Of a DNA stretch of 64,000 nt, positions 34,080 through 44,184 are shown piece by piece. The notes below the pieces were generated by a model that was given only the letters and a program-made list of their open reading frames with translations, did not search any database and was not told the DNA's origin. Each line of letters begins with the position of its first letter. Positions within the stretch are counted from its first letter, which is position 1. The position numbers and the translations under genes are program-made. The DNA lies in assembly GCF_042650885.1 (NCBI RefSeq), contig NZ_JBHSBU010000001.1, forward strand, positions 2,294,001 through 2,358,000. Direction: 5' to 3'. This DNA is from Chitinimonas_A lacunae (lineage in GTDB: Bacteria; Pseudomonadota; Gammaproteobacteria; Burkholderiales; Chitinimonadaceae).

Positions 34080-35530
34080 AGCAGCCCCAGCGAGATCTGT
34101 ACCGACTTGTGGCACAGGGTCAGCAGGCTGTCGGGCATCAGACCCAGCACCAGCAGCGCCAGACAATTGACCGACAGCAGCAGCACCATATCGGGCTTGG
34201 CCACCAGTGGTGCGCTGTCCTGCGGCTCATCCATGAACATCAGCTTGACGACGCGCAGGTAGTAGAAGGCACCGATCAGCGAGAACACCACCGCGATCAC
34301 CGCCAGCGCCACCAGATCGATGGCCACCACGGCCTTGAGCACCGCCAGCTTGGAGAAGAAACCCACGAATACGGGCAGACCGGCCATCGAGAACATCACC
34401 ATCAGCATCATCAGGGCAAACCAGGGATTGCGCTTGGCCAGACCCTTGAAGTCGGCCAGACGATCAGCCTCGAAGCCTTGGCGGGCCAGCAGCATGATCA
34501 GACCGAAGCCTGCAGCGGCCATCAGCATATAGGCGATCGCGTAGAACATCGACGCGGCATAGCCCTCGATGGTGCCGGCCAGAATGCCCAGCAGCAGGAA
34601 GCCCATATGCGAGATGGTCGAGTAGGCGAACATCCGCTTCAGATTGGTCTGGGCAATCGCCACCACATTGCCGATGGCGATCGACAGCACAGCGAGCACC
34701 ACCAGCATGCCGCGCCATTCATCGGCCACCCCGGGCAGCGCCTGGGCCAGCAGACGCATCACAAAGGCGAAGGCGGCGAGCTTGGGGGCCGAGCTGATCA
34801 GTTGCGTCACCAGCGTGGGCGAGCCTTGGTAGACGTCGGGTACCCACATATGGAACGGCACATTGCCGAGCTTGAAACCCAGACCGGTCACGACAAACAC
34901 CAGGCCGAAGGTGATCAGGGTCTTGTTGGCGGCACCGCTGGCGATCTTCTGGGCCACCAGATGGATGTCGAGGCTGCCGGTCGCGCCGTAGAGCATCGAC
35001 AGACCGTACAGCAACATGCCCGAAGCCAGCGCACCCAGCACGAAATACTTCATGGCGGCTTCGGTCGCCGTGACCGAGTCGCGTTGCAGCGCCACCAGGG
35101 CATACAGCGACAGCGACAGCAGTTCCAGACCGACATAGAGCGTCAGGAAGTTGGTCGCCGAGGCCATGATCATCATGCCCAGCAGCGAGAACAGGCTCAG
35201 GGTAAACAGCTCGCCGCGGAAGATGGCGCGGTCGGCGGCGTAAGTCCGGCCATAGACCAGCACCAGGGCGGTACCGACCGTCATGCCGATCTTGAGGACC
35301 TGCGACATCGGGTCGGCCACGAACATGCCCATAAAGGCCGCAGCCGGCGCCCAGCTGAAGCCGGTGAACAGCATCCCGGCACAGCCGGCCAGCGCCAGCA
35401 GCGACAGAACATAGGTGGTGTCGCGGCGCTCGTCCGGGATAAACAGGTCGATCAGCATGATCGCCGAGACGGCACACAGCAGCCAGATTTCCGGCAGGGC
35501 CGCCATCAGGTTCAAATCAGCCAAAGTCAT
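34076..35530 (-). CDS. nuoN: NADH-quinone oxidoreductase subunit N
   Basis: 484 aa with ATG at 35530 (MTLADLNLMAALPEIWLL). It is one of three antiporter-like proton-pumping subunits of complex I, with about 14 membrane helices. The conserved Glu is in LYVGLELLSLSLYALVAL and the pumping Lys helices are around KYFVLGALASGMLLYG and KLGNVPFHMWVPDVYQGSP. It lies 19 bp downstream of nuoM and overlaps the next gene. Confidence 0.96.
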   Translation of the reverse strand: MTLADLNLMAALPEIWLLCAVSAIMLIDLFIPDERRDTTYVLSLLALAGCAGMLFTGFSWAPAAAFMGMFVADPMSQVLKIGMTVGTALVLVYGRTYAADRAIFRGELFTLSLFSLLGMMIMASATNFLTLYVGLELLSLSLYALVALQRDSVTATEAAMKYFVLGALASGMLLYGLSMLYGATGSLDIHLVAQKIASGAANKTLITFGLVFVVTGLGFKLGNVPFHMWVPDVYQGSPTLVTQLISSAPKLAAFAFVMRLLAQALPGVADEWRGMLVVLAVLSIAIGNVVAIAQTNLKRMFAYSTISHMGFLLLGILAGTIEGYAASMFYAIAYMLMAAAGFGLIMLLARQGFEADRLADFKGLAKRNPWFALMMLMVMFSMAGLPVFVGFFSKLAVLKAVVAIDLVALAVIAVVFSLIGAFYYLRVVKLMFMDEPQDSAPLVAKPDMVLLLSVNCLALLVLGLMPDSLLTLCHKSVQISLGLL

Positions 35531-35549
35531 TCTCGTTTTGTCCTTGTCG

Positions 35550-37067
35550 CTATTGCGGCAGTGCGCCCGGCAGCTTGCTCTTCGCCACATGCGAGATCAG
35601 CGAATCGACGCTGGTATGCAGTTTGGCGGTAAAGGCTTCCGGATACAGACCCATGCCCAGCACGCACAGCGCCAGCACTGCCAGCACCGCGAACTCGCGC
35701 AGGTTCAGATCCTTGAGTTCGGCCACATGGGAATTGGCCACTTCGCCGAAGATCACCCGTTTGTACATCCACAGGGTGTAGGCCGCGCCGAAGATCAGGG
35801 TCGAGGCCGCTGCAAAGGCATACCAGAAGTTCACCTTGACTGCACCCACGATCACCATGAATTCGCCCACGAAGCCCGAGGTGGCCGGCAGACCCGAATT
35901 CGCCATCGAGAACAGCAGGAAGAACGCGGCGAACTTGGGCATGGTGTTGACCACGCCACCGTAATCGGCGATCTGGCGCGAATGGACCCGGTCGTACATC
36001 ACCCCGATACAGAAGAACATCGCGGCCGACACGAAACCGTGCGAGATCATCTGGATCAGCGCGCCTTCGAGACCATAGGTGGTGGGCATGCCGCCGGCGA
36101 ACATGAACATGCCGAGCGTGACGAAGCCCATATGCGAGATCGAAGAATAGGCGACCAGCTTCTTCATATCTTTCTGCACCAGCGCCACCAGGCCGATATA
36201 CACCACGGCCACCAGCGACAGGGCAACGATGATCCAGCCCCATTCACGCGCCGCATCGGGGGCGATCGGCAGGGCAAAACGCAGGAAACCGTAGGCGCCG
36301 AGCTTCAGGGTGATCGCCGCCAGCACCATCGAGCCGCCGGTCGGGGCTTCGACGTGGGCGTCGGGCAGCCAGGTATGGACCGGGAACATCGGCACCTTGA
36401 CCGCGAAGGCGAAGAAGAAGGCGATCAGCAGGTAGCCTTGTACCGACAGCGGCAGCACCAGACGGTGATAGGTCGCGATATCGAAGCTCTGGCCGGCCTG
36501 GAAGTACAGATAGATAAAGCCGACCAGCAGCAACAGCGAGCCAAGCAGCGTGTAGAGGAACAGTTTGATCGCTGCATAGACGCGGTTCGGGCCACCCCAG
36601 ATACCGACGATCAGATACAGCGGAATCAGCATTGCCTCGAAGAACACATAGAACAGCACGGCATCGAGCGCGGCGAAGGCACCGTTGATCAGACCGGACA
36701 TGATCAGGAACGAGGCCATGTATTGCGCCACCCGCTCCTTGATGACTTCCCAGCCCGCCGCCACCACCAGTACCGTGGTAAAGGCATTGAGCATGACGAA
36801 GAACATCGACAGCCCATCCACCCCGAGGTGGTAGTTGATATTGAAGGCGGCGATCCACGGCTTCATTTCCACGAACTGCGGTCCGCCGTGCAAAGGCGCG
36901 AAGCCGGTGTACAGCGGGATCGTTACCAGGAAGCCCAGCAGGCTGCCAGCCAGTGCCAGCATCCGCGCCAGACCGGCATTGCGGTCCCCGCCGGTCGCCA
37001 GTACCAGCAACCCGGCCGCGATCGGCACCCAGATTGCCAGACTCAACAGATGATCGAACATATCCAC
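35550..37067 (-). CDS. nuoM: NADH-quinone oxidoreductase subunit M
   Basis: 505 aa, antiporter-like membrane subunit of complex I. Family features include YHLGVDGLSMFFVMLNAF, VLFYVFFEAMLIPLYLIVGIWG with the functional Glu, KVPMFPVHTWLPDAHVEAPT and YSSISHMGFVTLG. It is 38 bp downstream of nuoL. No irregularity seen. Confidence 0.97.
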   Translation of the reverse strand: MDMFDHLLSLAIWVPIAAGLLVLATGGDRNAGLARMLALAGSLLGFLVTIPLYTGFAPLHGGPQFVEMKPWIAAFNINYHLGVDGLSMFFVMLNAFTTVLVVAAGWEVIKERVAQYMASFLIMSGLINGAFAALDAVLFYVFFEAMLIPLYLIVGIWGGPNRVYAAIKLFLYTLLGSLLLLVGFIYLYFQAGQSFDIATYHRLVLPLSVQGYLLIAFFFAFAVKVPMFPVHTWLPDAHVEAPTGGSMVLAAITLKLGAYGFLRFALPIAPDAAREWGWIIVALSLVAVVYIGLVALVQKDMKKLVAYSSISHMGFVTLGMFMFAGGMPTTYGLEGALIQMISHGFVSAAMFFCIGVMYDRVHSRQIADYGGVVNTMPKFAAFFLLFSMANSGLPATSGFVGEFMVIVGAVKVNFWYAFAAASTLIFGAAYTLWMYKRVIFGEVANSHVAELKDLNLREFAVLAVLALCVLGMGLYPEAFTAKLHTSVDSLISHVAKSKLPGALPQ

Positions 37068-37105
37068 CCTTAAGCGAGAATTTGACGAATCGTGTGATCA
37101 GGCCG

Positions 37106-39169
37106 TCACTGCGCGGCCGCCAGACCCAGTGCACGAAGCAGCGGGGCGAGATGACCGTTCATCCAGGCCAGCAGCAACATCACGCCGACGATCATGGCGA
37201 ATGCGTAGTGGTAGATGAAGCCGGTCTGGAGGCGACGTACTGCGCCGGCCACAGCGCCGACCAGCTTGGCTGCGCCATTGACCACCAGACCATCGATCAG
37301 CACGGTATCGCCGGCCTTCCAGAACACCTTGCCCAGTTTGCGGCCGAAGGCCGAGAAACCCTGGATATACAGGTGATCCATGTAATATTTGTTTTCCAGC
37401 AGGGTGTGCAGCGGCTGTAGCTTCTTCTGGATTGCAGCCGGGATATCCGGACGCTTCAGATAGAAGAACCAGGCCAGAACCACACCGGCGAGCGCCAGCC
37501 AGAACGGCGCGGTGCTGAGAGCGTGCAGGGCCATGGCACCAGGGCCGTGGAATTCGCTCTTCAGTTCGCTCATCACGACGTGTTGGCTGGTATCGATCAC
37601 GCCGTCGAAGAAGCCGCCGTACAGCATCGGCTCGATCGCGAAGAAACCGATCAGTGCCGACGGGAAGGCCAGCAGCACCAGCGGCAGGGTAACGACCCAT
37701 GGCGACTCGTGCGGCTTCTCGCCCGGGGCAAGACCGTGGTGATGGTCGTCACCGTGTTCATCATCGTGGTGATGATGAGCCTTGCCGAAACGCTCTTCAC
37801 CGTGGAACACCAGGAAGTACATCCGGAACGAGTAGAAGGCGGTGATGAACACACCCAATACCACAGCGAAGTAGGCGAAACCGGCACCCGGCAGATGCGA
37901 GGCATGCACCGCTTCGATAATCGAATCCTTGGAATAGAAGCCCGACAGGAACGGCGTGCCGATCAGCGCCAGCGAACCGATCAGCGAAGTGATCCAGGTC
38001 CAGAACATGTATTTGCGCAGACCGCCCATATTGCGCATGTCCTGATCGTGGTGCATGCCCATGATCACCGAACCGGCGCCCAGGAACAGCAGGGCCTTGA
38101 AGAAGGCGTGGGTCATCAGGTGGAACACGGCGATCGGATAGGCCGACACGCCCAGCGCCACGGTCATGTAACCGAGCTGCGACAGGGTGGAATAGGCCAC
38201 CACCCGCTTGATGTCGTTCTGGATGATGCCGAGGAAACCCATGAACAGCGCCGTGATCGCACCGATCACCAGCACGAAGTTGAGCGCGGTATCGCTGAGT
38301 TCAAACAGCGGTGACATGCGCGACACCATGAAGATGCCGGCCGTCACCATGGTGGCGGCGTGGATCAGCGCCGAGATCGGGGTCGGGCCTTCCATCGAGT
38401 CGGGCAGCCAGACGTGCAGCGGGAACTGGGCGGACTTACCCATGGCACCGATAAACAGCAGAATGCAGGTGACGGTCAGCAGCGACCATTGCACGCCCGG
38501 GAACAGGCTGATGGTCTTGGCTTGCCACAGGGCAATCGCTTCGCTGCCCTTGAGTTGCTGGAACACTTCGACGTAGTCGAAGGTGCCGAAATGGGCCAGG
38601 ATCAGGCCGATGCCGAGCAGAAAGCCGAAGTCACCGACGCGGTTGACCAGAAAGGCCTTGAGGTTGGCGAAGATTGCGGTCGGACGCTTATACCAGAAAC
38701 CGATCAGCAGATAGGAAACCAGACCCACCGCTTCCCAGCCGAAGAACAGTTGCACGAAGTTGTTGCTCATCACCAGCATCAACATCGAGAAGGTAAACAG
38801 CGAGATATAGCTGAAGAAACGCTGATAGCCCGGATCGTCGTGCATATAGCCGATGGTGTAGATATGCACCATCAGACTGACGAAGGTGACCACCACCATC
38901 ATCATCGCGGTCAGCTTATCGATCATAAAGCCGACCGAAATGTCGATGCCGTCGATGGTCATCCAGGTGTAGACGTTGCCGTAGTAGGACTGGCCACCGT
39001 TCAGCAGGTCGTACAGCGTATAGAACGAGCCCGCGCAGGCGGCCGCCACCCCAAGAATGGTCAGCCAGTGCGCACCGGCGCGGCCGATGGCACGGCCGAA
39101 CAAGCCGGCGGCGATGGCACCGAACAGCGGAAAGAGCGGTATCAGCAGATAGAGCGTCGGTTTATCCAT
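37106..39169 (-). CDS. nuoL: NADH-quinone oxidoreductase subunit L
   Basis: 687 aa, the largest proton-pumping subunit, whose C-terminus includes the long lateral helix. Recognisable are FFGWEAVGLVSYLLIGFWY, GKSAQFPLHVWLPDSMEGPTP and VAYSTLSQLGYMTVALG. A His-rich stretch (KAHHHHDDEHGDDHHHG, about residue 455) lies in a loop; such loops vary between species. It is 41 bp downstream of nuoK. Confidence 0.97.
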   Translation of the reverse strand: MDKPTLYLLIPLFPLFGAIAAGLFGRAIGRAGAHWLTILGVAAACAGSFYTLYDLLNGGQSYYGNVYTWMTIDGIDISVGFMIDKLTAMMMVVVTFVSLMVHIYTIGYMHDDPGYQRFFSYISLFTFSMLMLVMSNNFVQLFFGWEAVGLVSYLLIGFWYKRPTAIFANLKAFLVNRVGDFGFLLGIGLILAHFGTFDYVEVFQQLKGSEAIALWQAKTISLFPGVQWSLLTVTCILLFIGAMGKSAQFPLHVWLPDSMEGPTPISALIHAATMVTAGIFMVSRMSPLFELSDTALNFVLVIGAITALFMGFLGIIQNDIKRVVAYSTLSQLGYMTVALGVSAYPIAVFHLMTHAFFKALLFLGAGSVIMGMHHDQDMRNMGGLRKYMFWTWITSLIGSLALIGTPFLSGFYSKDSIIEAVHASHLPGAGFAYFAVVLGVFITAFYSFRMYFLVFHGEERFGKAHHHHDDEHGDDHHHGLAPGEKPHESPWVVTLPLVLLAFPSALIGFFAIEPMLYGGFFDGVIDTSQHVVMSELKSEFHGPGAMALHALSTAPFWLALAGVVLAWFFYLKRPDIPAAIQKKLQPLHTLLENKYYMDHLYIQGFSAFGRKLGKVFWKAGDTVLIDGLVVNGAAKLVGAVAGAVRRLQTGFIYHYAFAMIVGVMLLLAWMNGHLAPLLRALGLAAAQ

Positions 39170-39210
39170 AATTGCGAGCGCGGGCGGGTTCTTTTAATTC
39201 GGTAGACCGG

Positions 39211-39513
39211 TCAGCCCTTCAGGCTGCCCAGATCCTCAACGTTGATCGAGCGCAAGTTGCGGAACAACACCACCAGGATCGCCAGGCCGATCGCCGATTC
39301 GGCGGCCGCCACGGTCAGGATGAAGAACACGAAGATCTGGCCGTGCACGTCACCCAGGAACTTGGAAAAGGCGATGAAGTTGATATTGACCGCCAGCAGC
39401 ATCAGCTCGATGGCCATCAGCAGCACGATCACGTTCTTGCGGTTCATAAAGATGCCGAACACCGAGATCGCAAACAGGATCGCGGCCAGCACCAGGTAAT
39501 GGGTCAACGTCAC
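39211..39513 (-). CDS. nuoK: NADH-quinone oxidoreductase subunit K
   Basis: 100 aa, three membrane helices. It carries the two conserved membrane glutamates in VLLMAIELMLLAVNINFIA and AAESAIGLAILVVLF. Length is typical. It is 29 bp downstream of nuoJ. Confidence 0.97.
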   Translation of the reverse strand: MTLTHYLVLAAILFAISVFGIFMNRKNVIVLLMAIELMLLAVNINFIAFSKFLGDVHGQIFVFFILTVAAAESAIGLAILVVLFRNLRSINVEDLGSLKG

Positions 39514-39542
39514 GTTGGCTTCCTCGCGGTCTGGTTCTCGGT

Positions 39543-40181
39543 TTAGGCAGCCGGCTTGTCGCCAGTCTCATCGGCAGCCGGGGCTTCGACCTCGGCCTGC
39601 ATCTTGACGATGCGCACCCGGTCGGCACGCTTGACCTTGATCTGGGCGGCCGGGTCGACATACTTGGTGTTCTTGCGCTTACGCAGGGTCAGCGAGATTG
39701 CGGCGATAATCGCCACCACCAGCAACACGGCAGCCAGTTCGAACGGCAGCAGATACTGGGTGTAGATCGGTACGCCGAGCTGTTTGATATTGCTGACGCC
39801 TTCAGGCAGCGGCGGCACCTGGACAAAATCGGCCAGGCCGTTGTTGCGGGCAGCCAGCACCACCACCATCTCGGCCGCCATGATCACCGCCACCACCCCG
39901 GCGAACGGGGCGTAGCGCCAGAAGCCGGCGCGCAGTTCCTCGAAGTTGATATCGAGCATCATCACCACGAACAGGAACAGCACCATCACCGCCCCGACAT
40001 AGACCAGCACCAGCGAGATCGCCAGAAACTCGGCCTCCATCAGCATCCACAGCACGGCCGCGGTGAAGAACGACAACACCAGACTCAGGGCGGCGTGCAC
40101 GGGATTCTTCGTGGTCACGACGCCCATCGCCGACACAAGCAGGATGGCGGCGAAGATATAGAACACGACGGTAGTCAGCAT
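39543..40181 (-). CDS. nuoJ: NADH-quinone oxidoreductase subunit J
   Basis: 212 aa with five hydrophobic helices in the first 165 residues, including VLVYVGAVMVLFLFVVMMLD with the conserved pi-bulge helix. The C-terminal 45 residues (from KNTKYVDPAAQIKVKRADRVRIVKM to PAADETGDKPAA) are a charged cytoplasmic tail typical of this group. Confidence 0.96.
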   Translation of the reverse strand: MLTTVVFYIFAAILLVSAMGVVTTKNPVHAALSLVLSFFTAAVLWMLMEAEFLAISLVLVYVGAVMVLFLFVVMMLDINFEELRAGFWRYAPFAGVVAVIMAAEMVVVLAARNNGLADFVQVPPLPEGVSNIKQLGVPIYTQYLLPFELAAVLLVVAIIAAISLTLRKRKNTKYVDPAAQIKVKRADRVRIVKMQAEVEAPAADETGDKPAA

Positions 40182-40232
40182 GAATGGCCCGCGTTCGGTT
40201 TACCGGTTTTGATTAGGAATGACCCGCCAAGC

Positions 40233-40721
40233 TCAGCGGTACTTGGCATCGGCTTCTCTGGCCTTGGCAATCTCGGCTTCGTACTTGTCGCCGATCGCCA
40301 ACAGCATCGGCTTGGTGTAGTACAGATCGCCGCGCTTTTCGCCGTGGTATTCGTAGATATGGGTCTCGACGATCGCATCGACCGGACAGGCCTCTTCGCA
40401 GAAACCGCAGAAGATGCATTTGGTCAGGTCGATGTCGTAGCGCGTGGTACGACGCGTACCGTCGTCGCGCAGATCCGACTCGATCGTGATGGCCATCGCC
40501 GGACAGACCGCCTCGCACAGCTTGCAGGCAATGCAGCGCTCTTCGCCGTTGGCGTAGCGCCGCTGCGCATGCAGGCCACGGAAGCGCGGACTGTAAGGCG
40601 TCTTCTCTTCAGGGAACTGCACCGTGATCTTGCGCTGGAAGAAATGGCGGCCGGTAAGGGCCAGGCCCTTGACCAGTTCGACCAGCAGGAAGGTCTTGAA
40701 GAAATTCTGAATCTTTTCCAT
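40233..40721 (-). CDS. nuoI: NADH-quinone oxidoreductase subunit I
   Basis: 162 aa. It carries two [4Fe-4S] clusters (N6a, N6b) bound by CIACKLCEAVCP and CIFCGFCEEACP. An amphipathic N-terminal stretch (FFKTFLLVELVKGLALTG) anchors it to the membrane. It passes electrons toward NuoB. It is 19 bp downstream of nuoH. Confidence 0.97.
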   Translation of the reverse strand: MEKIQNFFKTFLLVELVKGLALTGRHFFQRKITVQFPEEKTPYSPRFRGLHAQRRYANGEERCIACKLCEAVCPAMAITIESDLRDDGTRRTTRYDIDLTKCIFCGFCEEACPVDAIVETHIYEYHGEKRGDLYYTKPMLLAIGDKYEAEIAKAREADAKYR

Positions 40722-40740
40722 GTTCCGACTTTCCTTCCGC

Positions 40741-41799
40741 TTACCAAAGCGAGTAAGGGGTCTGCATCCAGGCCGCCACCACTACAATCCACACCAGCGT
40801 CACCGGGATGAACACCTTCCAACCCAGGCGCATCAGCTGGTCATAGCGATAACGCGGGAAGGTGGCGCGGAACCACAGGAAGCAGAACAGAATAAAAGCG
40901 GTCTTGAGCGCGAGCCACAGGAAGCTCGGTGCACCCAGCAGCGGCACCGAGGCCGGCAGCGGCGACAACCAGCCACCCAGGAACATCAGCGAGGTCATGA
41001 TCGAGATCAGGATCATGTTCGCGTATTCGCCTAGGAAGAACAGTGCGAACGACATGCCCGAATATTCGATCATATGACCGGCCACAATCTCGGATTCGCC
41101 TTCGGTCACGTCAAACGGGGCACGGTTGGTTTCGGCCACACCAGAGATCAGATAGACCAGGAACAGCGGGAACAGTGGCAGCCAGTTCCACGACAGCACC
41201 GAGCCCGCAGCGATACCACGACCCTGGGCATTGACGATATCGGTCAGGTTAAGGCTGCCTGACACCATCAGCACGCCGACCAGGGCGAAACCCATGGCCA
41301 GCTCGTAGGAGATGACCTGGGCAGCGGCACGCATGGCGCCAAGGAAGGCGTATTTGGAGTTGGACGCCCAGCCGGCCACGATAATGCCGTACACCCCCAG
41401 CGAAGTGATGGCCATCACATAGAGCAGGCCCGCATTGACGTCAGCCAGTACCAGACCTGGCGAGAACGGAATCACCGCCCAGGCCGCCAGCGACGAAGCC
41501 AGCACCATCACCGGGGCAAAGAAGAACAGGCCCTTGGACGCTGCCGAAGGAGCAATGATTTCCTTGAGCAGCAGCTTGATACCGTCGGCGATCGGTTGCA
41601 GCAGACCGAAGGGACCGACCCGGTTCGGGCCGATACGGATCTGCATATAGCCGATCACCTTGCGCTCAGCCAGCGTCAGATAGGCCACACAGCCGAAGAT
41701 GGGCGCCACGATCAGCACGATCTTGAGCAGGGACCACAGCACCACGCCCAATACCGGGCCGAACAGGGAGAGGAAACCGTTATGCAGCGCGTCGATCAT
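40741..41799 (-). CDS. nuoH: NADH-quinone oxidoreductase subunit H
   Basis: 352 aa, membrane subunit that forms the quinone chamber with NuoB and NuoD. Features: LTLAERKVIGYMQIRIGPNR, GPFGLLQPIADGIKLLLKE and NRAPFDVTEGESEIVAG with the conserved charged residues. Normal length. It is 15 bp downstream of nuoG. Confidence 0.97.
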   Translation of the reverse strand: MIDALHNGFLSLFGPVLGVVLWSLLKIVLIVAPIFGCVAYLTLAERKVIGYMQIRIGPNRVGPFGLLQPIADGIKLLLKEIIAPSAASKGLFFFAPVMVLASSLAAWAVIPFSPGLVLADVNAGLLYVMAITSLGVYGIIVAGWASNSKYAFLGAMRAAAQVISYELAMGFALVGVLMVSGSLNLTDIVNAQGRGIAAGSVLSWNWLPLFPLFLVYLISGVAETNRAPFDVTEGESEIVAGHMIEYSGMSFALFFLGEYANMILISIMTSLMFLGGWLSPLPASVPLLGAPSFLWLALKTAFILFCFLWFRATFPRYRYDQLMRLGWKVFIPVTLVWIVVVAAWMQTPYSLW

Positions 41800-41814
41800 C
41801 TCTTCTAGTCTCCT

Positions 41815-44145
41815 TTAGGCGCGCGTGGCTTCGATGGCATCGAACTGGCCACCCAGGGCGGCAGTCGCCGGATGGGCAGCAGGCACCCGCACCACATCAG
41901 CCGGCAGGCCCGGATCGATCTCGACCGGCAATACCACACGGCCTTCGCCTTGTTGCAGGCTGAGCGAAGCGCCGGCCTCGACCCCGAGCCGCGCGGCCGT
42001 CGCTGGCGCCAGCGCCACCACCGGCGGGCGGGCATCGCGGGTCTGTTGCAGCGGGGCAGAACGGCGCACCAGGGCATCGGCCTGATAAGGAGCCACTTCG
42101 CCCAGGCGAATCAGACCGCTGGACGGCGACTTGAGGCTCAGGCTGATATCGGCCACGGCATTGTCGAGCCGGCCGGTCAGCGCGGCTTCGCCTTGCGGCA
42201 AGGCAGCGGCACGGACCATCTCAGCGCTGTCGAAGTCAAAGCCGGCCAGACCCAGCATATTGCCGAGCACACGCAGCACCTTCCAGCCCGGACGGGCATC
42301 GCCCAACGGCTTGACCACGCCATTGAAGCTCTGCAACCGGCCTTCCATATTCACAAAGCTGCCCGCCGTCTCGGAGAACGGGGTGATCGGCAGCAGCACA
42401 TCGGCGTAGTCGAGCGCGGCATGCTTGAATGCCGACAGCGCAACCACCATTTCGGCCGACTTGACGGCGGACAGGGCGCGTTGCGGGTTGTAGCTGTCGA
42501 GCTCGACCTCAGTATTGAACAGCACATAGGCCTTGCGCGTCTTGGCAAAGGCACTGCCGGAAGCCTTAAGGCCCAGTGCCTGGGCACCGACCGTATTGGC
42601 GGCTTCGCTCATCCAGCCAAAGCGCACACCAGCGACCTGTTGCAGCAGATTGCCCAGCAGAGCCAGCTCGGCTGCACGCGGGTGGTGCGCAGCCAGATTG
42701 CCGAACAGCAGGCTGGCATGGCTGCCTTCCGTGGCAGCGGCCTCGACCAGCAGCTTGGCAATCGCGGTAGCGGCAGCATCGGCTTCGGCTGCGGCCACTT
42801 CGGCCGGTACGGTGACACCCTTGAGTTCTGCGGCAGCCTTGACCACGGCGGCCAGCGTCTCGACCAGCTGGTCAGGGCGCACGATCAGTTTCTGTTCGAT
42901 CCGGGTCAGCAGTTCGTCGTCCATCGGGTTGATGACGGCGAGCTTCATTCCGCGCTTGATGGCCTGACGCAGGCGTTGCGCCAGCAGCGGCTGTTCCTTG
43001 CGCAGGGTCGAACCGAGCACCAGCACGGCCTTGGACTTCAGCAGATCAAGCACCGACTGGCCGAGCCAGGCAGCGCCGCGCTGAGCAGCGGCCAGTCTGT
43101 CGTCGGCATAGCGGCTGCCGAATTCGATGCTGTCCACATTGAGGCCGGTAGCGAGCTTCTTGAGCAGATGCAGCTCTTCGACGGTCGAATGCGGCGTTGC
43201 CAGTGCGGCGACTGCATCGGGACCATGCTCACGGATAATCGACTTGAGACCATTTCCCACATACTCGAGCGCGGTCTGCCAGTCGGTTTCGATCCACTGG
43301 CCGCCTTGCTTGAGCATGGGCTTGGTCAGACGTTCGGCGCTGTTGAGCGCTTCGTAGGAGAAACGGTCGCGGTCGGCCAGCCAGCATTCGTTGATGGCTT
43401 CGTTTTCCAACGGCAACACCCGCATCACACGGCTGCCCTTGACCTGGACCACCAGATTGCTGCCCAGACCGTCATGCGGGCTCACGCTCTTGCGACGCGA
43501 CAGCTCCCAGCTACGAGCGGCGTAGCGGAACGGCTTCGACGTCAGCGCGCCGACCGGGCACAAATCGATCACGTTGCCGGAAATTTCCGAATCCACCGTC
43601 ATGCCGATAAACGACATGATCTCGGAATGCTCGCCACGACCGGCCATGCCGATTTCTTGCAGACCGGCGATTTCTTCGGTGAAGCGGACACAACGGGTGC
43701 AATGAATGCAGCGCGTCATATCGGTGGCGATCAGCGGGCCGAGATTTTTGTTGCTGACCACCCGCTTTTCTTCCTGGTAGCGCGAGCTGCTGCCGCCATA
43801 GCCGACGGCCAAGTCCTGCAATTGGCACTCGCCACCCTGATCGCAGATCGGGCAGTCGAGCGGATGGTTGATCAGCAGGAATTCCATCACTCCCTTCTGC
43901 GCTTTGACCGCCATATCGGAGTGGGTGTAGACCTTCATGCCGTCGGTGACAGGCGTCGCGCAAGCCGGCAGCGGCTTGGGCGCCTTTTCCACCTGTACCA
44001 GACACATCCGGCAGTTGGCCGCGATCGACAGCTTCTTGTGATAGCAGAAGTGCGGGATATAGGTACCGATCGAATGCGCGGCGTCAATCACCGTGCAGCC
44101 ATCAGGTACCGTCAGTTTCTTACCGTCGATTTCGATTTCAAGCAT
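41815..44145 (-). CDS. nuoG: NADH-quinone oxidoreductase subunit G
   Basis: 776 aa, the large Fe-S subunit. The N-terminal [2Fe-2S] site uses YHKKLSIAANCRMC and the following Cys. The His/Cys-ligated N5 cluster is around HPLDCPICDQGGECQLQD, and the third at CIHCTRCVRF. The molybdopterin-oxidoreductase-like domain (from about residue 215) has lost catalytic features, as usual. It is 39 bp downstream of nuoF. Confidence 0.97.
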   Translation of the reverse strand: MLEIEIDGKKLTVPDGCTVIDAAHSIGTYIPHFCYHKKLSIAANCRMCLVQVEKAPKPLPACATPVTDGMKVYTHSDMAVKAQKGVMEFLLINHPLDCPICDQGGECQLQDLAVGYGGSSSRYQEEKRVVSNKNLGPLIATDMTRCIHCTRCVRFTEEIAGLQEIGMAGRGEHSEIMSFIGMTVDSEISGNVIDLCPVGALTSKPFRYAARSWELSRRKSVSPHDGLGSNLVVQVKGSRVMRVLPLENEAINECWLADRDRFSYEALNSAERLTKPMLKQGGQWIETDWQTALEYVGNGLKSIIREHGPDAVAALATPHSTVEELHLLKKLATGLNVDSIEFGSRYADDRLAAAQRGAAWLGQSVLDLLKSKAVLVLGSTLRKEQPLLAQRLRQAIKRGMKLAVINPMDDELLTRIEQKLIVRPDQLVETLAAVVKAAAELKGVTVPAEVAAAEADAAATAIAKLLVEAAATEGSHASLLFGNLAAHHPRAAELALLGNLLQQVAGVRFGWMSEAANTVGAQALGLKASGSAFAKTRKAYVLFNTEVELDSYNPQRALSAVKSAEMVVALSAFKHAALDYADVLLPITPFSETAGSFVNMEGRLQSFNGVVKPLGDARPGWKVLRVLGNMLGLAGFDFDSAEMVRAAALPQGEAALTGRLDNAVADISLSLKSPSSGLIRLGEVAPYQADALVRRSAPLQQTRDARPPVVALAPATAARLGVEAGASLSLQQGEGRVVLPVEIDPGLPADVVRVPAAHPATAALGGQFDAIEATRA

Positions 44146-44184
44146 GATCGGGCAGCCGAACCGTTGTGCTGGGACCGTGCCGGC

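Noticed and set aside
34109..35632. Plus-strand frame opposite nuoN, rich in His and Gln
   Set aside because: Shadow of nuoN; composition typical of antisense frames over membrane-protein genes.
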